This document shows positions 28,597 through 36,448 of a stretch of DNA of 64,000 nucleotides, one piece after another (within the stretch, counting starts at the first letter, position 1; each line of letters begins with the position of its first letter). Position numbers and translations under genes: made by a program. The notes under the pieces were generated by a model. It had not been told where the DNA came from, made no database searches, and saw only the letters and a list, made by a program, of their open reading frames with translations. Source of the DNA: Frederiksenia canicola. GTDB taxonomy: Bacteria; Pseudomonadota; Gammaproteobacteria; Enterobacterales; Pasteurellaceae. The stretch lies in assembly GCF_011455495.1 (NCBI RefSeq), contig NZ_CP015029.1, forward strand, positions 1,798,740-1,862,739. The letters run 5' to 3'.

Positions 28597-29327
28597 CTTG
28601 CCTCCATACCTTGCCAAAGCATTGGTTGCCCATCCACTTGATCAACAAACGCTTGATCAAGACCTAAATAGAACACGTGTGGAATCGTACCTGCATCTGG
28701 TTTTAATACCTTTAACTCAGATTTGAACGCCTTAACCATTTTGCTGATCGTGCTGTTTGGATCCGCAAGATCACCAATAATTCTCGCCCCACCCACACAG
28801 CTTTCAACACAAGCAGGAAGCAGTCCTACTTCTAAACGATGTGTACAGAATGTGCATTTGTCTGCGGTTTTCGTTTCTTCATTGATAAAACGGGCGTCGT
28901 AAGGACAGGCTTGGACACAATAAGCACAGCCAATACAACGCTCATTATTGACGACAACAATGCCATCTTTACGTTGATATGTCGCTTGAACGGGGCAGAC
29001 TGGCACACAAGGTGGATTATCACAATGGTTACACAAACGCGGCAATAACACATTATTGACCACTTGGTTACCATCTGTGACTTCATATTGACGCACTGTA
29101 GTGCGGAATTCACCCAACGGCGAATGGTTTTCTACCGAACAACTTACAGTGCAAGATTGGCAGCCGATACAACGCCGTAAATCGACTAACATCGCATAAC
29201 GGTGCTTTTCATCGCCATCTCGTCTGGCTGGTTGAAACTGCGTTTCAGCTTGGCTAAACGGAATAACGGCTTGTCCCACCGTTAATGCAGATAAATTTTT
29301 CAAAAAAACTCGCTTACTGATTTGCAT
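28593..29327 (-). CDS. ttrB: Tetrathionate reductase subunit B (four-cluster ferredoxin)
   Basis: 244 residues from ATG 29327, chosen because AAAGGAG sits seven bases upstream; ATG 29345 lies within that same stretch. The N-terminus MQISKRVFLKNLSALTVGQAV is a Tat signal with Lys-Arg instead of Arg-Arg. Four cysteine groups are seen: CIGCQSCTVSC, CNHCDNPPCVPVC, CIGCAYCVQAC and CTFCTHRLEVGLLPAC, enough for four [4Fe-4S] clusters. It carries electrons from TtrC to TtrA on the periplasmic side. First gene of ttrBCA, as in Salmonella. Confidence 0.93.
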   Translation of the reverse strand: MQISKRVFLKNLSALTVGQAVIPFSQAETQFQPARRDGDEKHRYAMLVDLRRCIGCQSCTVSCSVENHSPLGEFRTTVRQYEVTDGNQVVNNVLLPRLCNHCDNPPCVPVCPVQATYQRKDGIVVVNNERCIGCAYCVQACPYDARFINEETKTADKCTFCTHRLEVGLLPACVESCVGGARIIGDLADPNSTISKMVKAFKSELKVLKPDAGTIPHVFYLGLDQAFVDQVDGQPMLWQGMEAR

Positions 29328-29407
29328 TACAATGCTCCTTTTCATTCACGAACATCAATTTATTGTGTCATCACACTTTTTCACGTATTGTTAAGCAAGC
29401 TACATTA

Positions 29408-29460
29408 GAAAACCATTGTGGTTTTCCACATACACAACAAGGTAAATTGATTTCTATCAA
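29408..29460. promoter_or_regulatory. ttrB-ttrS divergent control region with FNR box
   Basis: TTGATTTCTATCAA at 29447-29460 is a perfect FNR site (TTGAT-N4-ATCAA). Next to it, GAAAACCA (29408-29415) and TGGTTTTC (29419-29426) form a perfect eight-base inverted repeat with a three-base spacer, a candidate TtrR operator. Both lie in the 148-base gap between ttrB and ttrS. Anaerobic (FNR) plus TtrR control is known for the Salmonella ttr genes. Confidence 0.7.
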
Positions 29461-29475
29461 AAAAAGGAAATAAAT

Positions 29476-31194
29476 GTGAAACTGTGTCGCCAGTTAGCTA
29501 ACCTATTGATATTGTTATTCAGTGTGATTCCGACACTGCTATTCGCTCAGCAGTGGCAAATCGGTGTGCTTGCTCAACGTGGTATCGCACAAACTCACGC
29601 AACTTGGCAGCCTTGGATTGACTGGCTAAATCAACAGTTCGCCCCACATCACCAATTTTCGTTAATCACGCTCAACTTAAATGATTTAGCCGAAGAGCGA
29701 GCTAATCCGATCGACTTCATCTTATCGAACCAAGCTCAATTTTTTTATTTAAATAGTAATGAAGTACGTTGGCTTGTTACTTTAAAATCGCCCCGTCAAA
29801 TAACTCGAGACAGCACTGAGCGAATTGGCAGTGCCATTTTTGTTCGGCAAGACAGCCCGTTTTATACGCTCCGAGATCTCAAACATCAGCGAATCAGTGC
29901 TGTGGGTCAGCATGCTTTTGGTGGATTTCTACTCGGCTATAACGAGCTCTATCAGCAAGGCTTAATTGAGCATCAAGATTTTAACTTAGTGTTTACTGGC
30001 TTTCCTGTCGATAACACGTTGCTCTTATTACAAGAAAAGAAAGTCGATGCAGCGATTGTTCCCGTCTGTATCTTCGAAGAACTGGTTCAAGAAGGGGCAA
30101 TTAAAGCCGAAAATTTCCGTTTGCTAGGCGGTAAGGAAAACGATCTTGGTTGTCTCGCCAGCACAGAACTTCTCCCCAATTGGTCATTAGCCGCAATGCC
30201 ACAAGTCCCCACTGAATTAGCATCAAAAATAGTCACAAAGTTATTAAGTGAAATTCCTGATCATTTACCGCAATGGACGCCTCCGCACTCAACTAGCCAA
30301 GCCGATGAACTCTTACGCCAACTTTATAAGCACCCAAAACAACGCGTATGGGACAACGTAAAATACTGGTTAGAACAGCATAAAATTGCCATTCTGAGTA
30401 TTATTCTCTTATTATTTCTCAACTATTTATGGATTAGTTTGCAAATTCATCGCAAAAGCCAAGCCTTGAAGCGAGCTTATCAAGAGATGCAACAGTATGA
30501 ACAGCAGTTGATCCAAGCGGATCGACTCGCTATTTTAGGTGAAATGAGTGCAGGGATTGCTCACGAAATCAACCAACCGCTGGCAGCGATTAGAATGTAT
30601 TTAGAAGGCATGCAACAGCAATTAGTAAATCAATCGACGTCAGCGAAAACCCTTGAAATAGTAGATAAAACCTTAGTACAAGTTGATCGCAGTGCCGATA
30701 TTATTCGAAATTTGCTTAATTGGACGAAAGGCAAAAGTGAAGAAAATACCGAATCTGTTGAACTGAAATCCTTATTACACAGGGTGATTCAATTTATTTC
30801 ACATAAACCGAAAAACCAATGTCGGATTCACCTCACTTGTACTGATAACATCTTTGTTGCCATAAAACCGACATTACTGGAGCAAATTCTGTGTAATTGC
30901 ATCTTAAATGCCATCCAAGCAGGGGCGACAGAAATTCAAATTATCGCCATGCCACAAGGTAGCCGAGTACACATTCAGCTGATCGATAATGGCACAGGAT
31001 TTAGCCCCGAAGAATTGCAATTTCCTTTTGTACCTTTTCGTACCCGTAAGCCAAATGGGCTCGGTTTAGGATTAGTTCTCTGCCAGCGGCTGATTCAACG
31101 TGTAGGGGGAGATATTCGTTTAAATAATCGTTCCGATCAATCTGGGGCAGAAATTTCATTAACGTTACCTATTACCAAGGAGGAAATATGCTAA
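29476..31194 (+). CDS. ttrS: Tetrathionate sensor histidine kinase TtrS
   Basis: 572 residues, GTG start at 29476 with AAAAGGAAA upstream. The order is signal peptide (to ~FAQQ), a PhnD-like periplasmic binding domain (~25-285), one membrane segment (~300-322, IAILSIILLLFLNYLWISL), then a HisKA domain with phospho-acceptor His in MSAGIAHEINQPLAAIRM, and an HATPase domain (ILNAIQAGA; GTGFSPEEL; GLGLGLVLC). Its gene overlaps ttrR by seven bases. It is expected to detect tetrathionate in the periplasm and phosphorylate TtrR. Confidence 0.93.
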   Translation: MKLCRQLANLLILLFSVIPTLLFAQQWQIGVLAQRGIAQTHATWQPWIDWLNQQFAPHHQFSLITLNLNDLAEERANPIDFILSNQAQFFYLNSNEVRWLVTLKSPRQITRDSTERIGSAIFVRQDSPFYTLRDLKHQRISAVGQHAFGGFLLGYNELYQQGLIEHQDFNLVFTGFPVDNTLLLLQEKKVDAAIVPVCIFEELVQEGAIKAENFRLLGGKENDLGCLASTELLPNWSLAAMPQVPTELASKIVTKLLSEIPDHLPQWTPPHSTSQADELLRQLYKHPKQRVWDNVKYWLEQHKIAILSIILLLFLNYLWISLQIHRKSQALKRAYQEMQQYEQQLIQADRLAILGEMSAGIAHEINQPLAAIRMYLEGMQQQLVNQSTSAKTLEIVDKTLVQVDRSADIIRNLLNWTKGKSEENTESVELKSLLHRVIQFISHKPKNQCRIHLTCTDNIFVAIKPTLLEQILCNCILNAIQAGATEIQIIAMPQGSRVHIQLIDNGTGFSPEELQFPFVPFRTRKPNGLGLGLVLCQRLIQRVGGDIRLNNRSDQSGAEISLTLPITKEEIC

Positions 31195-31787
31195 TTCATC
31201 TTGTCGATGACGATATGACAATCTTAGATTCTGCGTCTTTTCTCTTGGAACAGACGGGACACAAAGTCAAAACATGGTCAAGCAGCCAACAATTTGTGGA
31301 ACAAGTGGCACTCTATGAGCAAGGCATTGTTCTACTGGATATGAAAATGCCACAACTAGATGGAAAACAAGTGCATCAATATCTCCGCCAACAACATAGC
31401 ACCCTTGCAGTGATTATTATGACAGCCCACGCGGATGTGCCCATGGCGGTGCAAGAACTAAAACAAGGTGCCGTTGATTTTCTGCAAAAACCAGTCAAAT
31501 TTTCACAGCTTCAAGCCGCCTTAAATGCCGCCAGTGAGATCACCCAAACAAACTATGAGCGTTACCAAATTGAGCAGTGTTATATCCAATTAAGTGCCAA
31601 AGAGTTGGATATTCTGACGCTATTACTCAAAGGCTATATTAATCGCCAAATTGCGGAGCAGCTAAATATATCAGTACGAACGGTGGAAGTGCACCGAGCG
31701 AATTTAATGCAGAAAATGCAGGCACAGACCATCACTGAATTAATCTACAAAACCACTCTGCTTCACTCCAATCGGACAAGAGCATAA
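31188..31787 (+). CDS. ttrR: Tetrathionate response regulator TtrR
   Basis: 199 residues. The N-terminal receiver domain has acidic pair DDD near residue 8, phospho-acceptor Asp in VLLDMKMPQLDG near 50 and TAH near 80. It is followed by a LuxR/FixJ-type helix-turn-helix (LSAKELDILTLLLKGYINRQIAEQLN, then VRTVEVHRANLMQKM). It should activate ttrBCA. A good ribosome site (AAGGAGG) lies within the end of ttrS, and the two genes overlap by seven bases. It converges with sapD, with only 24 bases between stop codons. Confidence 0.93.
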   Translation: MLIHLVDDDMTILDSASFLLEQTGHKVKTWSSSQQFVEQVALYEQGIVLLDMKMPQLDGKQVHQYLRQQHSTLAVIIMTAHADVPMAVQELKQGAVDFLQKPVKFSQLQAALNAASEITQTNYERYQIEQCYIQLSAKELDILTLLLKGYINRQIAEQLNISVRTVEVHRANLMQKMQAQTITELIYKTTLLHSNRTRA

Positions 31788-31811
31788 AGATTTGCAAAAC
31801 TTTCGGCGAAT

Positions 31812-32858
31812 CTAACCGCTTGTTTCGTTCATTTCAGCCACCACCACGGGGGTAAACTCTTCTTTTTTCAGCAAATTTTGTTCACGGAAGTTAATTGGGA
31901 AATGGCAGGCAAACTCGTGTTGACGGAACTTGCGTAACGGTGGCTTGACCACACATTTTTTCTGTGCAAAAGGGCAACGAGGACCAAGCCGACAACCAAT
32001 CGGCATCTGCTGCAACATCGGCACAGAACCTTTTAGCGTATTTAATTTACTTTTAAACGGCAACGGTTGAGAGAAGTCTGGTACGCTATGCAACAGCACC
32101 GAAGTGTAAGGGTGATATGGTGTTTCCATAATGGTTTCTTTACTGGCGATTTCAACGGTTTGCCCGCAGTACAACACATTATAAGAATCCACCCATTTCT
32201 GAATACTCAACATATCGTTGCTGACTAAAATAATCGACGTACCAAGGTTTTTATTCATACTCGATAATAGACGATACACTTGCAACTGTGTTGTCGCTTC
32301 CATCGTATTGGTCGGTTCATCAGCAACAAGTAAACGGGGCTGATTCGCCACTGCCATCGCGATCATGACTTTTTGAGCTTCACCTTCGGTCATATCACTT
32401 GGGTAGCTTCGCATGATGTCTTTATGATCTTTAATCCCCACTCGGTGTAATAACTCAATCGCTCGGCGTTTCTTCCAACCAAACCATTGCCAAAACTTGC
32501 CTTTAAAACGAATGGTTTGAATCAACTGCTTGCCAATAGGTAAACTTGGATCGAGACAAGAAAGTGGATCTTGAAAAATCATCGAAATTTGATCTCCCAC
32601 TTTTTTACGACGTTGATAAGGCGAAAGCTTGAGCAACTCCACCTCATTAAAACGAAAACGATCCGCTGTAACAATCCACTCTTCCTTTTCCAGCCCGCAG
32701 ATCACTTTCGCAATCAGACTCTTGCCCGATCCCGACTCACCCACTAAACCGCAAATTTCGCCTTCATCAAGTGTTAAATTGATGTCATCGACCATTTTAA
32801 TTCGCCCTGTAGGCGTATCAATTTCAATACTTAAATGGCGAATATCTAGAAGTGCCAT
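31812..32858 (-). CDS. sapD: Peptide ABC transporter ATP-binding protein SapD
   Basis: 348 residues. ATPase of the Sap transporter, which takes in antimicrobial peptides (and haem in H. influenzae) and affects potassium uptake. Walker A GESGSGKS is near 40, the Q-loop is [10 protein letters not shown], and Walker B is [10 protein letters not shown]. The signature is the unusual MTEGEAQ in place of LSGGQ, as in enterobacterial SapD. The C-terminal [16 protein letters not shown] is the oligopeptide-ATPase tail. The last codons and stop lie in a USS. The usual next gene, sapF, is absent. Confidence 0.94.
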   Translation of the reverse strand: MALLDIRHLSIEIDTPTGRIKMVDDINLTLDEGEICGLVGESGSGKSLIAKVICGLEKEEWIVTADRFRFNEVELLKLSPYQRRKKVGDQISMIFQDPLSCLDPSLPIGKQLIQTIRFKGKFWQWFGWKKRRAIELLHRVGIKDHKDIMRSYPSDMTEGEAQKVMIAMAVANQPRLLVADEPTNTMEATTQLQVYRLLSSMNKNLGTSIILVSNDMLSIQKWVDSYNVLYCGQTVEIASKETIMETPYHPYTSVLLHSVPDFSQPLPFKSKLNTLKGSVPMLQQMPIGCRLGPRCPFAQKKCVVKPPLRKFRQHEFACHFPINFREQNLLKKEEFTPVVVAEMNETSG

Positions 32859-32899
32859 TGTGTTTTCCTATTTTTATAGGCGAGGCTTGGCCCACCCTA

Positions 32900-33796
32900 C
32901 TAATACCGATATTTCTCTAGTACTCTCACCACACCATTACCAAGCATAATGATGATGAGGATCACAAACACGATCGCCATTCCAGGCAAAATGACTGTCC
33001 AGGGTGCAATGTAAATCAACTCCATAGAATCTCGAATCATCGCCCCCCATTCTGGCGTTGGGCTAGATGCTCCCAGTGCAATAAAACTCAACGCACTAAT
33101 ATCCAATACGGCAATCACAAAAATATGCGATAACTCTTTCACCGCAATCACCGTTAGATTCGGCAAAATAACTTGTTTAATCAAATTACTTCGTGTTGCT
33201 CCTTCTAATCGTAGCGTAATAACATATTCCCTTTTCAACTCTCGCTGCGTGGTTTGATAAATTTTGTGAATAAAATGGGGTAACATAGCAAGAAAAATGG
33301 CTAACATCGCATTGGTGAGACTGGCTTCCATGAGCGTAGCAATAATAATTGCAATCAACAAAATAGGCGTAAACAAAAAGGTATCAAACAAATGGCTAAG
33401 AATAAAAAATGAGCTATTTTTCTTCGTTGCCGCCAAAACGCCAATAATACCGCCAATAATCGCAATCGCTAAGGTAATCAGCAATGCCGAGCCGACGGTA
33501 TAGTAAAAGCCATATAGAATTCGGCTAAAAATATCCCGACCTAAATCGTCTGTGCCAAAAAAATGGCTAATTTGTCCATTATCACTCCATGAGGGTGGCA
33601 TCAACTCTGCACCAATAAATTGATGATCGGCAGAATAGGGGGCGATCAAATACCCCGCCATAGTCAAAAACAAGAGAGCTAAAAATAAATAAACACTGAT
33701 TAAGGCAACGGTATCTTGCCGTAGAGTGAGCCAAAATTGTTTGAGATAGGCCGACTCACGAAATTGTTCAGGATCTCGATTAATGCTACTTAACAT
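32900..33796 (-). CDS. sapC: Peptide ABC transporter permease SapC
   Basis: 298 residues, inner-membrane permease of the DppC/OppC type. One N-terminal membrane segment (~30-52, ALISVYLFLALLFLTMAGYLI) is followed by FGTDDLGRDIFSRI near 77-90, five more membrane segments and the EAA-type loop (RLEGATRSNLIKQVILPNLT near 200). The C-terminal SSPTPEWGAMIRDS is typical. It overlaps the end of sapB by 11 bases. It forms the channel with SapB. Confidence 0.94.
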   Translation of the reverse strand: MLSSINRDPEQFRESAYLKQFWLTLRQDTVALISVYLFLALLFLTMAGYLIAPYSADHQFIGAELMPPSWSDNGQISHFFGTDDLGRDIFSRILYGFYYTVGSALLITLAIAIIGGIIGVLAATKKNSSFFILSHLFDTFLFTPILLIAIIIATLMEASLTNAMLAIFLAMLPHFIHKIYQTTQRELKREYVITLRLEGATRSNLIKQVILPNLTVIAVKELSHIFVIAVLDISALSFIALGASSPTPEWGAMIRDSMELIYIAPWTVILPGMAIVFVILIIIMLGNGVVRVLEKYRY

Positions 33797-34745
33797 ACCA
33801 GTCCTTTTTCTGTGAGGGGTCGAGTAATGTTGTAATTAAACTTGCCAATAAATCGACAAATAACACAAATAACCCGATAGCCACCACGCCTACTGAAATG
33901 GCGTGATAATCTTGAACAGCAAGTGCGTTAATCATCCAACGCCCTACACCACTCCAACTAACCACATTTTCAATCAACATTCCAAAAGCAAAAATCAAGG
34001 TGATATTACGGGCGATCATGGGAACTAAAGGCGGTAATGTGTTACGCACAATGTGTATCCACCAAATTTTAAGCGGCGACCATCCCCGTATTTTGGCGAC
34101 TTTGACATAATTTTGCCTCATCACATACAAGGTGCGTTGCTCGGTAATTCGCATCACTTCCAACGTCGCAGGTATTGCTAAAATGAGTGCAGGTAATGCC
34201 AAATGCTGTAACGCACTTTGTAACATTTTTAGTTTATAAGGCGACTCTGAAAGCCAAATATCAATAAAAGTCACTCCTGTTTGAGATTGCACCGCATAAA
34301 TTGGGTGAATTGTCCCTACAGCAGAAATTTGCCAATGATTTAACGCTGCATAGGCAATGACTAAAATAGCTAGCCAAAACACAGGCACAGCCAGGCTGAG
34401 CGAGCCAAGCGTTGACAGTGTTTTTCCCAACAAATTATGTTGTTGAGTCGCCGAAAAGAAACCAAATGGAATACCTAAAATCAACGAAATCAGCGATGCC
34501 GATAGACACAGTGAAATCGTGGCAGGAAACACATTCAGAATTTGCTTGGCTAATGGCTCCCCCGTACTGTGGCTGATTCCCCAGTCACCTTGTAGCAAGG
34601 CTTGAACATAAATCAAATAGGCTTGGAAGTCATTGTCCGTCAAATTATTTAATGGATCTCGCTGTAAAATGTGATAGCTAATTACCGACAAGATGATCAA
34701 CGTAATAACGGTCAAAAACAGTTTTCGTAGAAAGGCTAACAACAT
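33786..34745 (-). CDS. sapB: Peptide ABC transporter permease SapB
   Basis: 319 residues, DppB/OppB-type permease. It has an N-terminal membrane segment (LFLTVITLIILSVISYHIL), a periplasmic loop with GDWGISHSTGEPLAKQI, then five further segments. The cytoplasmic EAA loop reads VKIRGWSPLKIWWIHIVRNTL near 218-240. Its start shares one base with the sapA stop and its end overlaps sapC, so the permease genes are tightly coupled. No frame damage is seen. Confidence 0.94.
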   Translation of the reverse strand: MLLAFLRKLFLTVITLIILSVISYHILQRDPLNNLTDNDFQAYLIYVQALLQGDWGISHSTGEPLAKQILNVFPATISLCLSASLISLILGIPFGFFSATQQHNLLGKTLSTLGSLSLAVPVFWLAILVIAYAALNHWQISAVGTIHPIYAVQSQTGVTFIDIWLSESPYKLKMLQSALQHLALPALILAIPATLEVMRITEQRTLYVMRQNYVKVAKIRGWSPLKIWWIHIVRNTLPPLVPMIARNITLIFAFGMLIENVVSWSGVGRWMINALAVQDYHAISVGVVAIGLFVLFVDLLASLITTLLDPSQKKDWYVK

Positions 34746-36448
34746 TATTTACCTCCCTGACGAACTGTTTTACGTTCAATTGCGGATAATTTGACTTGTC
34801 CAAAATGGCTAATTGGTACTGGACGCAATTTATCACTTACCAATAAAAGACGATTTGCATTGACAAGCGGTAAGATCGGTAACTCTTTTTGCAACAGTAA
34901 TTCGGCTTGGCGATATAATTCACGCTGTTCATTCCAATCTTGGCTCAGTTGTGCCTGATTTAGCAACGCATCAAATTCTGGATTGCACCAATTAGATAAA
35001 TTAGTTACTGACTGCTGTACCTTACAGCTTAAAATCGGATAAAGAAAACTGTCTAAATCAAAATTATTGGCCAACCAACCACTTAAAATCAGGTCATAAT
35101 CCGCTTCATTTTTTTCCAACTGTTGTACTAAATAAGCACGGCTCACTTGACGAACATTGAGCTGAATGCCGAGTCGAGCGAGATCGGCTCGGATCAATTC
35201 TGCCATTTTAAGCGGATGGGGGTTATACACGCGTTTTTCATCCACCACCCAAAGCTGCAAGCGGTCAGTTCCGTCCAATAATTTACCAATTGGACGTGGC
35301 AAATAAGGATAACCATTACGAGCAGAATTACTCAATAAAGCACTTGGCAGCACATTATCAGCCCGCTCTGCCCCGCCATAAAATAACGTTCTGACTAAAC
35401 GCCCTCGATTAATGCCCCGAGCAATATGTTCTCGTAATGCAATATTTTTCATTTTCGGGCTTTGCACGTTAAACGCAAGAAAAGCTAAGTTTGCCCCAAC
35501 ATTACGGCTCACTACACTATGTTTTTTTGCCATTGAAAGCTGACTCGGCTCTGGAAATGCGGCAACGTCACACTCGCCATTCAAAAATTTTGCCATTCGC
35601 CCAGTCCCTGAAGTCGAAAAATCAACAATCATATTTTTCACTTTAGCTCTCTTTCCCCAGTAAGTTGGATTCGGCTTTAAGCGAACATGATCGTTTTGCA
35701 CATAGCTTTCTACCTGGTAGCTCCCTGTTCCTACGGGCAAGCGATCAAGCTGAAGTAAATTCTCATCTGCATTTAACTGTAATGCGTACTCCTTAGATAA
35801 AATCACTGCATATTGGCTCGCCAAATGGTCGACCAAAGCAGGATAAGGTTCAGAAAGCTGAATTTTCACCGTATAAGGATTCGTCGCTACTACTCGATCA
35901 ATTCGATTTTTTAAACGAGTGCTATCAAAATAGGGAAAATGTGTTGCCTCTGCAATTTGTTGGTTGATTTGATAACGAGCTAAACTCTCTTGCTCCGCCG
36001 TATTCCGCTCGCTCAATTCCATATTTTTCCCCATCATTCGATTCAAGGAAAAAACAACATCTTCTGCATTTAATTGCCGAGTAGGGGTAAACCACGCTGT
36101 ACGATGAAAATTCACATTTCGACGCAAATGAAAAGTCATTGTCAATCCATCTTCACTCAATTCAAACCGCTCCGCCAACGCTGGCAAAATACGGTTGGTA
36201 TTCGGATCGAACTCGACTAATTTATCGAAAATCTGCTCCGTCACTACATTCATATTACTGCCTGCATCCGCCCGCTGCGGATTAAATGAAAAGCCTTCCG
36301 CTTGAGTACAATAAATCACGCTGGTTTCTAATAAGGGTAAAGGGATTTTAGGAGCGGCATGGGCAAAGAAAGGAAACATTGCCAAAACGCCTAATAGTTT
36401 CACCTTCGCCCACTTGCGGACAAGTATGGTGTCAATGTTTTCCATCAT
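34745..36448 (-). CDS. sapA: Periplasmic peptide-binding protein SapA
   Basis: 567 residues of solute-binding family 5. An N-terminal signal peptide ends near AHA (LLGVLAMFPFFAHAAPKIP). The body has EGFSFNPQRADAGSNMNVVTEQIFDKLVEFDP and the family motif region VVFSLNRMM near 126. SapA binds antimicrobial peptides (LL-37 and defensins in H. influenzae, plus haem) and delivers them to SapBC. Its ATG overlaps the tyrR stop as ATGA, so it seems translationally coupled to the regulator. An internal USS encodes DRLQ near residue 390. Confidence 0.93.
   Translation of the reverse strand: MMENIDTILVRKWAKVKLLGVLAMFPFFAHAAPKIPLPLLETSVIYCTQAEGFSFNPQRADAGSNMNVVTEQIFDKLVEFDPNTNRILPALAERFELSEDGLTMTFHLRRNVNFHRTAWFTPTRQLNAEDVVFSLNRMMGKNMELSERNTAEQESLARYQINQQIAEATHFPYFDSTRLKNRIDRVVATNPYTVKIQLSEPYPALVDHLASQYAVILSKEYALQLNADENLLQLDRLPVGTGSYQVESYVQNDHVRLKPNPTYWGKRAKVKNMIVDFSTSGTGRMAKFLNGECDVAAFPEPSQLSMAKKHSVVSRNVGANLAFLAFNVQSPKMKNIALREHIARGINRGRLVRTLFYGGAERADNVLPSALLSNSARNGYPYLPRPIGKLLDGTDRLQLWVVDEKRVYNPHPLKMAELIRADLARLGIQLNVRQVSRAYLVQQLEKNEADYDLILSGWLANNFDLDSFLYPILSCKVQQSVTNLSNWCNPEFDALLNQAQLSQDWNEQRELYRQAELLLQKELPILPLVNANRLLLVSDKLRPVPISHFGQVKLSAIERKTVRQGGK

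Noticed and set aside
24453-31787. The ttr locus as a recently acquired island
   Set aside because: No integrase, tRNA, direct repeats or transposon ends flank it, and ttrA and ttrC contain USS copies, which suggests long residence. Recent transfer is not supported, although an older gain is possible.
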